DNA of 47,075 bases from Erysipelotrichaceae bacterium (GCA_017432895.1 JAFRIG010000061.1:1-47075); one strand, 5' to 3'. Counted from the first letter of the stretch, positions 25,836 through 33,571 are shown. The notes: a model not told the origin generated them from the letters alone. Translations and numbers: made by a program.

Positions 25836-25873
25836 AAAAAGGGAATGGGCCTTTAAAAGCCCAAGCCCTTTTT
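25836..25873 (-). terminator. Attenuating hairpin between binding protein and permease genes
   Basis: AAAAAGGG pairs with CCCTTTTT and, after a 2-base mismatch, TGGGC with GCCCA. The 3' arm ends in a T-run. Placed between the first and second genes of an uptake operon, it would let the lipoprotein be made in excess, a common arrangement. Confidence 0.7.
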
Positions 25874-25893
25874 CAAAAAATCACAAACTAAAA

Positions 25894-27117
25894 CTATTTT
25901 ATCAGCTGGATGAAGTCTTCAACGTCTGCTCTGTATTCGGCAGCCTGCTGCGCATCTTCCTGAACCAGGATCTTCTTCCATTCAACAACGCTCATATCGC
26001 CATCGGCGATCGGGTTGGAAGTGTTACCGGAGTAGTCGCCATAACGGCCTTGCATGCCTTTGTAGACGGAATCATCGTCACAAGTCATTTCGCCATCGCC
26101 ATACCAGCCCTCTTCAGAGTATAACCAGATCAGGAAAGCCTTGGCCAGTTCGGGGTTGTCGGCATTTGCGACCTGCAAAGCATAGATCGGATAAATGAAA
26201 CCGGCGACCGGGTTGACATCGTTAGTCGTGTATAAGAGGTTCCAGGTCGTACCATCTTCACGGGTACCACGGGACTTCAGATACTTGTTCAGTGTCAGCA
26301 GACCGCTCATCGGTTTTTCAGCAGCTGCGATATCCTTGGCGATCGTAGAGTCGGATGAACCTAAGACCATGCCGTTCTGATAGATCATCTTGATGAACTG
26401 ATAGCCGGCATTCGGACAATCATCGTCCAGTACCAGATCGGTTCCGTAGTAATCTTTGTAAGCAGCTTCCAAAGCCGCTGCATTCTCATCGGAAGTCAGG
26501 TTGACTAAGAAGTTCATGTTGACACCTTCAGTTGTCGGGTCTTTCATGCAGAAAGCATTGGCATTGGCCGGATCGGTGCAGTACCATATGTTAGTGATGT
26601 CACCTTCGTTATAAGTGAAATCGGCACCGTTGTTGTACATGATGACCTTGTTGCAGTAATCCCATACCAGCAAAGGTTCGCAATCATCGCCAACCAGGGC
26701 CTTGATCTCATCGTTGTACCAGTTGTAGACATAGCCTTCTTCGACCAGGTCGGTAAGGACACGGGCACCATCCTGAATGAAGATGATATCAGCGCCGCTG
26801 ACACCTTCCTTGACTTCCTGAGCGACCTGCGTTACCTGGTTGGTATCACCGATCTGCGTTCCTTCGTATTCAACTTCCGGAGCGTACTTTCTCATGAAAG
26901 CCTGGAGGGCAGAGACAGTTACGGAGTGCGTAGAATAGATGGTCAGCTTATTGCCGTTGGCAATACCGGCAGCCAGCAGTTCCTCAAAGGTCTCTGTGGC
27001 AGCCTCAGTCGGCTCATCAGCAGGTTCTGCCGGTGTCTCACCGCCGCCATTGCTTGAGCAGGCAGCCAGTGAAAGGCACATCAGAACGCTCAACAGTAAA
27101 ATAAACAGTTTTTTCAT
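25894..27117 (-). CDS. ABC transporter substrate-binding lipoprotein (FbpA/AfuA type)
   Basis: 407 residues. The signal peptide (MKKLFILLLSVLMCLSLAAC) has a lipobox LAAC, so Cys20 would be lipid-anchored on the outer face of the membrane. An acidic linker (about 24-42) follows. The mature domain starts with KLTIYSTHSVTV and contains GADIIFIQDGARVLTDL, typical of class D/F periplasmic-type binding folds for iron or sugar phosphates. The usual ferric-binding tyrosine pair is not obvious, so a phosphorylated sugar or other anion is as likely as iron. GAAAGGATC precedes the ATG. First gene of the operon. Confidence 0.9.
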   Translation of the reverse strand: MKKLFILLLSVLMCLSLAACSSNGGGETPAEPADEPTEAATETFEELLAAGIANGNKLTIYSTHSVTVSALQAFMRKYAPEVEYEGTQIGDTNQVTQVAQEVKEGVSGADIIFIQDGARVLTDLVEEGYVYNWYNDEIKALVGDDCEPLLVWDYCNKVIMYNNGADFTYNEGDITNIWYCTDPANANAFCMKDPTTEGVNMNFLVNLTSDENAAALEAAYKDYYGTDLVLDDDCPNAGYQFIKMIYQNGMVLGSSDSTIAKDIAAAEKPMSGLLTLNKYLKSRGTREDGTTWNLLYTTNDVNPVAGFIYPIYALQVANADNPELAKAFLIWLYSEEGWYGDGEMTCDDDSVYKGMQGRYGDYSGNTSNPIADGDMSVVEWKKILVQEDAQQAAEYRADVEDFIQLIK

Positions 27118-27146
27118 TCAATTGATCCTTTCTGTATTACTGTCAA

Positions 27147-27179
27147 TACCGGATATACCGGTACCATAATAATATTATA
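27147..27179 (-). promoter_or_regulatory. Promoter with a 17-bp operator-like dyad before the binding-protein gene
   Basis: The perfect inverted repeat TACCGG, ATATA, CCGGTA lies at 27147-27163. On the minus strand a TATAAT at 27179-27174 lies 10 bp upstream of the dyad, so the dyad covers the start of transcription. No good -35 box is visible. The layout fits a repressor site, for example for a sugar- or metal-responsive factor; the factor is not identifiable. Confidence 0.55.
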
Positions 27180-27235
27180 ATACTATTTTTGAAAGCGCAT
27201 ACAGGTCTCTTTCCCGATAATGTTTCTCTAAATAC

Positions 27236-27273
27236 AAAAAGATGCCGTTAAGATCATTCTTAGCAGCATCTTT
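27236..27273 (-). terminator. Terminator after the ABC exporter gene
   Basis: On the minus strand AAAGATGC pairs with GCATCTTT, and after a one-base mismatch the stem continues inward (GCTAAGA opposite TCTTAAC with a G-T pair) around a 4-base loop. A TTTTTG tail follows. Confidence 0.8.
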
Positions 27274-27280
27274 ACATCTG

Positions 27281-29005
27281 TTATTGTTGTGACACGGTAT
27301 ATAACGAATAGAAGTAGCCCTTGTCTTCCATCAATTTATCAAAACTGCCCTTTTCATTGACGACCCCGTTTCTTAGGATGAACAGTCCATCCAAGCGGCG
27401 CAGGATATTTTCATCCAGATCGTGGGTCACGATGATGCGCGTATAGCCATCCAGCTTTAAGATCGCATCCAGCACCTCGAATGAAGTTTTCGCATCCAGG
27501 GAAGCCGTCGCCTCATCGACAAAGAGGACCGGTGTCTTTCTAAGCAAAGCTCGCGCGATCGAGACCCGTTGCCTTTCACCACCGGAAAGACCCGAACCAT
27601 TCTCACCGCAGAGATAATCTTCACCCTTTTCTTCGATCAGCTTACTTAAACCCGATAATCTTATCGCCCTGTCGACTTCCTCTTTCTCATACTGCGAGAA
27701 CATCGTGATATTGTCATAGATCGTGCTGTTGAAGACAAAGACATTCTGCTGGATGATCGAAACCAGATCGTAAAGTGAACTTGGTGAGATATCCTTGAGT
27801 TCTTTATCGTCATAGAAGATCTGACCCTGATAGTCTTTGGAAGCCGCCATCAGCAGGTTCAGGATCGTTGACTTGCCACAGCCCGAACCGCCCGCAATGG
27901 CATAACAGCCTCCGGCCTTAAGTTCCATGTCAATGTCCTGTAAAACACCCTTGTCTTTCTCGTAGGCAAAGCTCAGATCCTTTATCATAATACCTTTCTT
28001 TAATTCAGGCTTTATCGGCGTTCCTTCATCAGGAATGTTCTGATTCAAAGCCTGGGCCAGTTTATCGGTCAATCCAAACGAAGACTTCATGCCCGCATAG
28101 AAAGTAGGTATAGTCTGAATAGGAGACAGGACATAGTTCATCAGCTGGACAAAAACGACCGCCGTACCGCCTGTGATGTTTTGACCTGTCAAAGCCAGAA
28201 TGGCCGCCGTAAAGAAGACTCCAAACTGCAGTATACCGGCTGCGATCAAAGTGGAATAACTTACCAGTACATTGGCTCTGGTGCGATCGGATGAGGCTTT
28301 CGCCACTCCTTCACTTTGCCCCTCATGCATGTGCAGGATATTGTTTTCGGCTTTGGAACTTTTGATGATCGTAAAACCGGTCAGTGTATCCTTAAGCATT
28401 CCGGTATAGCGTTCTTTCTTATCGGAAAGTACTTTCTCGGCTTCAGCCGCTTTGTTTCCCAAAAGTAACGTCACAACCAGTGGCAGCAAAGCCATGAGGA
28501 TCGAGATCACTGTCAGCTGCGGAGAGCACCACAGCATCATTCCCAATGCTCCGATAAAGATCAGTATTGACTCCAAGACCGACTGCAGCCTGGAAACAAA
28601 ATCCTGTTCAATGGTATTGGCGTCATTGGAAAGAGCCGAGAGATAGACGGAACTGTTTTCCCTGGAAAAGGCCTGGATGCCCTTGTTGAGTAACTTATTG
28701 AAGGCGTATTCCCGATACTGTTTCATGGCTCTGGCCCTGAAACGGGAGAGAAAGATCGCATCAAGAAACATCGCCACCAGCATCAGCACGATCCCGATGA
28801 CCATCACCATAAACAAACATTTGAGCGTGTAACTGCTCGACCCCGATATCAGATCGGTGATCTCCTTTATCAGCAAGGAAATAATCAGATTGGTGGCAGC
28901 ACTACAAAGCGAAGCCACCATCGTCATCGCCAGATTGAAGCCGTTTGCGTGAAAGAACTGTCTGATGAAAGGACGCCTCAACTGCTTAAGTTCTTTCTTA
29001 TTCAT
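27281..29005 (-). CDS. ABC exporter, fused membrane and ATPase domains
   Basis: 574 residues, a half-transporter. Six membrane segments lie in about 15-310. The nucleotide-binding domain has Walker A GGSGCGKSTIL, Q-loop IIQQNVFVF, signature LSGGERQRV, Walker B VLFVDEATASLD and H-loop VTHDLDE, all intact. It resembles MsbA/LmrA-like multidrug or peptide exporters and should act as a homodimer. I chose ATG 29005, 5 nt after the upstream stop with GGCGG just before it; an earlier start at 29077 would overlap the upstream gene. Last gene of a PadR-controlled operon, so its substrate may be the PadR inducer. Confidence 0.9.
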   Translation of the reverse strand: MNKKELKQLRRPFIRQFFHANGFNLAMTMVASLCSAATNLIISLLIKEITDLISGSSSYTLKCLFMVMVIGIVLMLVAMFLDAIFLSRFRARAMKQYREYAFNKLLNKGIQAFSRENSSVYLSALSNDANTIEQDFVSRLQSVLESILIFIGALGMMLWCSPQLTVISILMALLPLVVTLLLGNKAAEAEKVLSDKKERYTGMLKDTLTGFTIIKSSKAENNILHMHEGQSEGVAKASSDRTRANVLVSYSTLIAAGILQFGVFFTAAILALTGQNITGGTAVVFVQLMNYVLSPIQTIPTFYAGMKSSFGLTDKLAQALNQNIPDEGTPIKPELKKGIMIKDLSFAYEKDKGVLQDIDMELKAGGCYAIAGGSGCGKSTILNLLMAASKDYQGQIFYDDKELKDISPSSLYDLVSIIQQNVFVFNSTIYDNITMFSQYEKEEVDRAIRLSGLSKLIEEKGEDYLCGENGSGLSGGERQRVSIARALLRKTPVLFVDEATASLDAKTSFEVLDAILKLDGYTRIIVTHDLDENILRRLDGLFILRNGVVNEKGSFDKLMEDKGYFYSLYTVSQQ

Positions 29006-29010
29006 ATGTT

Positions 29011-29916
29011 TTAATCCGCCAGGAAATGATAACTGATCTCGCCGTTCACCGTATCGATACGCAGCTTGTATTCGCAATCAGAATTACCGGAAGTCTTTTC
29101 GTGGAAAAGCGAAGTGACTTTATACTGGACCTGATCGCGATAAGCGTTTAGACCTAATTCGATATCACCATTCACCGTGTTGATACCGACATCCTTACAA
29201 GAGATATGACCGGCATCTACATCGCCGTTGACCGCTTCGATCTTCAGCGTCTGCCCAACACAGACGTCATCCATATCGACATCGCCGGAGACGGTATTGA
29301 CCTTCATTCTTTCGCTTGTCACATCTTCCATTTCGATATCGCCGCTGACGACATCGAGATCGAGTTTATTTAAACGCAGCCCTTCCATTTCGACATCACC
29401 CGAGACATTGTTGAAGATGATATTGCAGCCATCCGGTACATGTAACGTCGCATCACCACCGCTGAATGAGCCATGGAACATCTTCTTTAAGATCCCGACT
29501 CCCTGACCATAGGGGAAGTCCTGTTCGATGCCCAAGGTATCCCCGATCTGATCGTGCATCAGCGAATCGTCATCACTGTCGTATTCCAGGATCGTCTCTT
29601 CACTTCCGGAAGGAAGGATCTTGAAGTCAAAGGATTGCGTATCGATCTTGACCGTACGGATACCGTAATACACAAAGTGTCCATGCCGGGAACTTTCGTC
29701 ATATCTTTCTTTTTCCTTCGTCTCTTCTTTGCCGCCAAAAGCTTTGACGATCTGCTCGGGTTCACCAAGATCGTTTAATACTTCTTCCAGGCTTTCGCCC
29801 TGTTCGACACGATCGTTGATGATCTCTTCGAAGTATTGCAAGATATCATCCGTCTCCGGAACATTTCTTTTATTTAAAGCTTTTTTCAAGCGATACAGAT
29901 ATTCCTCAAGCATCAT
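29011..29916 (-). CDS. HAAS (DUF1700) plus DUF4097 beta-solenoid protein
   Basis: 301 residues. The first 75 residues (MMLEEYLYRLKKALNKRNV, then DILQYFEEIINDRVEQGES) are a HAAS/DUF1700 helical domain. After a Glu/Lys linker, the C-terminal 200 residues are a DUF4097 beta-solenoid with recurring V-S/N-G-D-V/I turns, such as NNVSGDVEM, NTVSGDVDMDD, EAVNGDVDAG and NTVNGDIELG. HAAS and DUF4097 proteins are repeatedly found behind PadR regulators and often have a membrane helix between the domains; this one has none, so it may be cytoplasmic. Start at 29916 follows AAGGAGG; it overlaps the end of padR by 11 nt. Confidence 0.85.
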   Translation of the reverse strand: MMLEEYLYRLKKALNKRNVPETDDILQYFEEIINDRVEQGESLEEVLNDLGEPEQIVKAFGGKEETKEKERYDESSRHGHFVYYGIRTVKIDTQSFDFKILPSGSEETILEYDSDDDSLMHDQIGDTLGIEQDFPYGQGVGILKKMFHGSFSGGDATLHVPDGCNIIFNNVSGDVEMEGLRLNKLDLDVVSGDIEMEDVTSERMKVNTVSGDVDMDDVCVGQTLKIEAVNGDVDAGHISCKDVGINTVNGDIELGLNAYRDQVQYKVTSLFHEKTSGNSDCEYKLRIDTVNGEISYHFLAD

Positions 29917-30226
29917 TTTTGACCTCCTTTGCGATGTAATTGAAAACATTCAGCAGTTCTTTAAAATCCAGCAGATATTCATTGATCCGGTCTTTCCCCT
30001 TTTCCGTGATCGAATAGAACTTCCTTAAACGACCGTTATGTTCGACGTTATAGGACTTGAGACAATCGCTGGCCTCCAGCCTTCGCAGGATCGGATACAA
30101 CGTTGACTCCGAGATCTCGATGACATCCTGCAGGGACTGGATGATCTTATAGCCATAGGAGTCTTCCTTTAACAGCGAAGCCAGGACACAGACTTCCAGT
30201 GACCCTCTTTTTAATTGCGCTTCCAT
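29906..30226 (-). CDS. PadR-family transcriptional regulator
   Basis: 106 residues, a minimal PadR protein. The winged helix reads LKRGSLEVCVLASLLKEDSYGYKI, with the wing at LRKFYSITEKGK. A short C-terminal dimerisation helix follows. These repressors sense hydrophobic compounds and usually control an adjacent transporter and themselves. GGGAGGT precedes the ATG at 30226. It is the first large gene of the regulator, HAAS-DUF4097, exporter operon and is likely autoregulated at the dyad-bearing promoter at 30329-30357. Confidence 0.92.
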   Translation of the reverse strand: MEAQLKRGSLEVCVLASLLKEDSYGYKIIQSLQDVIEISESTLYPILRRLEASDCLKSYNVEHNGRLRKFYSITEKGKDRINEYLLDFKELLNVFNYIAKEVKNDA

Positions 30227-30248
30227 AGATACCTCCCTTCAAATGACC

Positions 30249-30305
30249 TCATATTTTGCAATACATGATCACTAAACCATGAAATATCGTTATCCTTTGG
30301 ATCAT
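30249..30305 (-). CDS. 18-codon small ORF leading the PadR operon
   Basis: The ORF reads MIQRITIFHGLVIMYCKI, a short basic and hydrophobic peptide. It is preceded by an almost ideal ribosome site AAGGAGGT, 5 nt from the ATG. It lies between the promoter at 30329-30357 and padR, whose ATG is 22 nt beyond its stop. It could be a leader peptide, a small membrane protein, or a decayed start of an old gene. The ribosome site and frame are seen; translation is inferred. Confidence 0.4.
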   Translation of the reverse strand: MIQRITIFHGLVIMYCKI

Positions 30306-30328
30306 GTTTATACCTCCTTACATATAAT

Positions 30329-30357
30329 ACTATATAACGCATAGTACTATGTGTCAA
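30329..30357 (-). promoter_or_regulatory. PadR operon promoter with a palindromic operator
   Basis: On the minus strand TTGACA (30357-30352), a 17-bp spacer and TATAGT (30334-30329) form a near-consensus promoter. The spacer contains the perfect 12-bp palindrome CATAGTACTATG (30340-30351), and the -10 region repeats its ATAGTAT half. This is the classical position and AT-rich form of PadR operators, so autorepression is predicted. Confidence 0.75.
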
Positions 30358-30398
30358 GTAATAAAAAAGAATTTCGATTTTTGTCAAAAAAATCCTGT

Positions 30399-30427
30399 CT
30401 GACATATACACGTAACAAAGGTATAAT
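30399..30427 (+). promoter_or_regulatory. Promoter within the toxin remnant, driving higA
   Basis: CTGACA (30399-30404), a 17-bp spacer and TATAAT (30422-30427) make a strong vegetative promoter. A small dyad AACAA, N8, TTGTT surrounds the -10 box and could be the HigA operator. The only downstream gene in range is higA, 70 nt away. Confidence 0.6.
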
Positions 30428-30484
30428 TGTTTTGTATTCAGAGACGGCGATTTCTATGATGTGAAGATCACCGATTATAACTAA
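30416..30484 (+). pseudogene. 3' remnant of a HigB/RelE-type toxin gene
   Basis: A short open frame ending in TAA encodes FRDGDFYDVKITDYN at its C-terminus. HigB toxins close with a very similar 'f.w.dGdaydVeivDYH' strand. The frame is closed by a stop at 30413-30415 and everything upstream is unrelated, so about the last 20 codons of a roughly 95-codon toxin remain. It sits 12 nt before higA, in the normal higB-higA order. The match is by eye and short. Confidence 0.6.
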
Positions 30485-30496
30485 GAGGCAATGAAG

Positions 30497-30787
30497 ATGG
30501 CAAAAACGATTGAAACACCGAAGATAAGCGAAATATTAAATGAAGAATTCATGGAGCCTTTTGGTCTGTCTGCCTATAAGCTTGCCAAGCAGATCGATGT
30601 TCCGGTCTCCAGGATCCAGGACATCCTTCATGACAGAAGAAAGATCACCGTTGATACATCAATCAGGTTGGGCAGATTTTTTGGCATATCGGAAAGATAT
30701 TTCATCAATCTTCAAAATGATATCGATTTCAGAAACGCCATGATCGAAATGACGGAATCTTATGCCAAGATCAATCCGTTTGTTTAA
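30497..30787 (+). CDS. higA: HigA-family antitoxin (VapI-type helix-turn-helix), toxin-less
   Basis: 96 residues. The order matches HigA: KISEILNEEFMEPFGLSAYKLA, the helix-turn-helix DVPVSRIQDILHDRRKITVDTSIRL, then FFGISERYFINLQNDID. HigA binds its own operator and neutralises HigB. The start at 30497 has GAGG 7 nt upstream; the ATG at 30491 is too close to it. The full antitoxin is intact while only the end of the toxin remains, so it may now act as a free regulator or as an anti-addiction gene against a related toxin elsewhere. AT-rich like the adjacent ATPase gene. Confidence 0.85.
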   Translation: MAKTIETPKISEILNEEFMEPFGLSAYKLAKQIDVPVSRIQDILHDRRKITVDTSIRLGRFFGISERYFINLQNDIDFRNAMIEMTESYAKINPFV

Positions 30788-30841
30788 AAAAGTCGAAAAC
30801 ATTTTTGATTGTTTTTATGAACGGAAGCAACAAACGATAGA

Positions 30842-30950
30842 TATAAAACATCTATTCGAAAATTATTTAACATGTTACGTTTTTTTCGAATATATCATAT
30901 AATATTCTTGTAATCGAAAACTACTGCACTTGTTACGTTTTTTTCGGAGG
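30842..30950 (+). promoter_or_regulatory. Duplicated promoter plus hairpin repeat before the second DUF4143 ATPase
   Basis: Two 33-nt units (30856-30888 and 30914-30946), 58 nt apart, share TCGAAAA at the left and TGTTACGTTTTTTTCG at the right. The ends of each are complementary (CGAAAA with TTTTCG), so each can fold into a hairpin. TATAAA (30842-30847) precedes the first and TATAAT (30898-30903) the second by about 10 nt. The second unit abuts the ribosome site GGAGG at 30946-30950. The layout copies that before the ATPase at 12694 although the sequence is different. Confidence 0.65.
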
Positions 30951-30955
30951 AAATA

Positions 30956-32212
30956 ATGAAAATTAAGAGAGACCGTTATCTACAAAAACTGATTGATCGA
31001 AGGCACAGCTCTTATATAAAGATAATTACAGGAATTCGCCGCTGTGGCAAAAGTTATCTGCTGAAGACGCTGTATTACGATTATCTGCTTTCACAAGGCG
31101 TTAATAATGATCAGATAATCATCGTCGAACTCGATGATGACCGTTTTGAAAATCTAAGAGAAAAGAAGCGACTTAGAGAATATATAGAAACAAAAGCTTC
31201 TGACAATAATATTCAATATTATGTTTTTGTTGATGAGGTTCAGATGGTCAAAGATTTTGAAGGAACCATAATTTCACTGAACAATCACGATAACTATGAT
31301 GTGTATATTACCGGAAGCAACTCTGAGTTCTTGTCAAAGGATATTTCCACGAGATTTAAGGACAGGGGAAGTGAAATAAGAATCCACCCACTATCTTATG
31401 AAGAATACTATTATGCATATCAGGGCGATAAGCGATTTGCCTTAAGGGACTATCTGACTTATGGCGGAATGCCGCGCCTGTTTGATGAGAAAACGGAAGC
31501 GGATAAAATATCTTACCTGAATAATCTTATTAACAGAACGTATTTAAGTGATGTTGTAGAAAGGAACGATCTCAAACTTCCTGAAGAGATGAGCTCTTTA
31601 TTTGACTTGCTTTGTTCAACAACCGGTTCCTTAATTTCTCCCAGCAGTATTGCAGGAACACTTCAGGCTGATAAGCATGTAAAGATAGATGACGAAACCG
31701 TTTTTTCCTATGTTCAATACCTGGAAGATGCTTTCATTTTTGAAAAAGCCAGAAGATATAACATAAAAGGCAAAGAATATCTAAAAACACCATTCAAGTT
31801 ATATCCTGAAGATGTCGGGTTAAGAAATGCCAGAATCAATTTCCGTCAGCAGGACAGAGGATTTGGCATTAAAAATGTTGTTTACAACGAGTTAAGAAAC
31901 AGAGGTTATGCAGTAGATATCGGTCTTTTGGAAACCAGAGAGAGAAATTCAGAAGGTAAGCAGGTATATAAGCAGAACGAAGTTGATTTCATAGCCCGTT
32001 TTGCCAGCAAAGAATATTACATTCAAGTAATGGACGAAGTACCTGAAGGGCAGCATGCGAAAAATGAATATTCAAATTTAATAAAGGTACCTGGATCATT
32101 TAAAAAGATTGCCGTCATCAACAAGCCTTTCAAATCCTACACTGACGAGAAGGGGATACTGATAATATCGCTGGAAGAGTTTTTGATTGACCGGGATTCT
32201 TTAAATCTGTAG
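30956..32212 (+). CDS. AAA-family ATPase with DUF4143 C-terminal domain (copy 2)
   Basis: 418 residues. Walker A GIRRCGKSYLL and Walker B YYVFVDEVQM lie in the N-terminal AAA domain, with YITGSNSEFL as sensor region. DUF4143 motifs are DVGLRNARINF and EVDFIARFASKEYYIQV; as in the copy at 12694, the E-x-K of a PD-(D/E)xK nuclease is replaced by IQV. The two copies are clearly paralogous but far from identical, so they are not a recent duplication. AT-rich codon use marks it as imported with higA. Cytoplasmic; proposed roles for the family are unproven. GGAGG lies 5 nt before the ATG at 30956. Confidence 0.88.
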   Translation: MKIKRDRYLQKLIDRRHSSYIKIITGIRRCGKSYLLKTLYYDYLLSQGVNNDQIIIVELDDDRFENLREKKRLREYIETKASDNNIQYYVFVDEVQMVKDFEGTIISLNNHDNYDVYITGSNSEFLSKDISTRFKDRGSEIRIHPLSYEEYYYAYQGDKRFALRDYLTYGGMPRLFDEKTEADKISYLNNLINRTYLSDVVERNDLKLPEEMSSLFDLLCSTTGSLISPSSIAGTLQADKHVKIDDETVFSYVQYLEDAFIFEKARRYNIKGKEYLKTPFKLYPEDVGLRNARINFRQQDRGFGIKNVVYNELRNRGYAVDIGLLETRERNSEGKQVYKQNEVDFIARFASKEYYIQVMDEVPEGQHAKNEYSNLIKVPGSFKKIAVINKPFKSYTDEKGILIISLEEFLIDRDSLNL

Positions 32213-32301
32213 AAGGTGAGTATCGAGAAAAGATTTGGCCGGCACATAAAAACGAATTCAAAAAGGCCGCCGAAGAATACGAACCAAAGATATCAGAATA
32301 A
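32191..32301 (+). other. Possible 3' gene fragment behind the second ATPase
   Basis: In a different frame from the ATPase, an open stretch ends with GEYREKIWPAHKNEFKKAAE then EYEPKISE and a TAA at 32299-32301. Its amphipathic Lys/Glu-rich composition looks protein-like, but there is no start codon with a ribosome site, and I recognise no family. It may be the tail of a gene cut when the ATPase island arrived. The remaining bases to 32398 hold only a 9-bp inverted repeat (AAGAGATTG at 32313, CAATCTCTT at 32340) that may serve as a terminator. Confidence 0.25.
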
Positions 32302-32398
32302 GAAGAGAAAAAAAGAGATTGAAGATACAACATGATCAACAATCTCTTATTGTTTAATAGTGTCAATTATTTACAACTGTCTTTGTGATACTGATTTT

Positions 32399-33559
32399 CT
32401 AGTAAAGCAGAGTATCCGTTTTTGCGACGTAATCGATCAGCTGCTTTCTGTAGTAATCGATATATTCCTTGTTGTCCGGATCTCTCTTTATAGTCCTTCT
32501 TAAGACTCGGGCATAGCCCAAGACCTTGGCCTTTTCCAGAACGGAAGCTTTAAAGTCTTCGTCCTTTCCTTCGAAATAGAAATCGAACAGCTTGGCCATG
32601 ATCTGCTGAGCCAGATCCCAGTCGATCTTTAAGAAGTTGGTGATGTTGTCGTGATTTAATTCACCGAAACCGCAGTAAGCCAGATAGATGGATGCGAATT
32701 CCAAGATCGGATGACCCCAGGAGAGAGTATCCATATCCAGAAGTATCGCTTCGCCATTACCATAGTGGACGTTGCTGCAATGATAGTCGCCATGGATCAT
32801 GTAGTGATGTTCCGGGATTTCATCGATCAGCTTCAGCAGCTTGTCGCAGGTCTCATCGGGAATATGGCCCTTTAACCACTCCGCCCTGTCTCTGGCTGCC
32901 TTCTTGGCATCGGGCAAGGCATCGGAACTGACCTCAGTTCCATGGATCTCCTTAAGCATATCCGCATAGATCTTCACATAGTGATCGATATTATCCGGAT
33001 CCTGCAGGATCAGTTTGGTGATGGACTTGGAATTGAGCAGTTCAAAGACCGAACCGAATTTATCGCCGACCTTTACCACATCAAACGGGATCGCCGTATT
33101 GACACCCATGACTAAAGCTCTCTTGGCCAGTTCTCTTTCTCTTTTGATATCCTCTAAAGCATCCGGATTTTTGTAGACCTTTAAGATCGTATCCGGATTG
33201 ATCCGATAGACGATACCGTTGGAACCTTCACCGATCACTTCACAGCCTTCCACCGACAGATGACGGTAACCCTTTTCGATATCCATCATCTCCGTGAAAC
33301 CCGTCATCGAGAAGATCTCGTAGATCTCGGAGTTGCAGTTGACGATCTTCAGATCGGCTTCCTTTTTCTTTAAACGCAGGATCTGCCTGAGACCGGCGGA
33401 TGATATATAGTTGAGCTCATCGGCATCGATGACTACTTTCCCTTCCGGATATTCACTTCTGGCAGCGGCGATCTCTGCACCGACCTGTTCGGCATTGTTG
33501 GTATCGACACTTCCTTCCAGATGAAGTGTCAGGACACCGTTTTCATATTCATATCTCAT
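32399..33559 (-). CDS. STAS domain fused to an APH/choline-kinase-fold phosphotransferase
   Basis: 386 residues. Residues 1-100 are a STAS domain: SVDTNNAEQV, VIDADELNYISSAGLRQIL with Ser54 as the phospho-acceptor, and MTGFTEMMDIEKG. From about 108 a protein-kinase-like fold begins: glycine loop GEGSNGIVYRI, ATP-binding Lys in ILKVYK, Glu in IKRERELAKRA. The catalytic loop HGDYHCSN and the metal-binding LDMDTLSWG follow, as in aminoglycoside, choline and fructosamine kinases. The kinase part looks active; the substrate is unknown and resistance is only one possibility. It is the last gene of a STAS, RsbW-like kinase, STAS-phosphotransferase operon, 12 nt after the kinase gene. Its activity is probably switched by STAS phosphorylation. 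Confidence 0.9.
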   Translation of the reverse strand: MRYEYENGVLTLHLEGSVDTNNAEQVGAEIAAARSEYPEGKVVIDADELNYISSAGLRQILRLKKKEADLKIVNCNSEIYEIFSMTGFTEMMDIEKGYRHLSVEGCEVIGEGSNGIVYRINPDTILKVYKNPDALEDIKRERELAKRALVMGVNTAIPFDVVKVGDKFGSVFELLNSKSITKLILQDPDNIDHYVKIYADMLKEIHGTEVSSDALPDAKKAARDRAEWLKGHIPDETCDKLLKLIDEIPEHHYMIHGDYHCSNVHYGNGEAILLDMDTLSWGHPILEFASIYLAYCGFGELNHDNITNFLKIDWDLAQQIMAKLFDFYFEGKDEDFKASVLEKAKVLGYARVLRRTIKRDPDNKEYIDYYRKQLIDYVAKTDTLLY

Positions 33560-33571
33560 ATCACAAACCTC

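Noticed and set aside
30211-30411. 66-codon minus-strand frame upstream of padR
   Set aside because: It runs through the PadR promoter and the 18-codon ORF in another frame, with no start signal and an unstructured composition.
11068-32398. Prophage or large integrative element spanning the AT-rich islands
   Set aside because: No integrase, capsid, terminase or conjugation genes occur, and ordinary metabolic operons lie between the two islands; separate small insertions are more likely.
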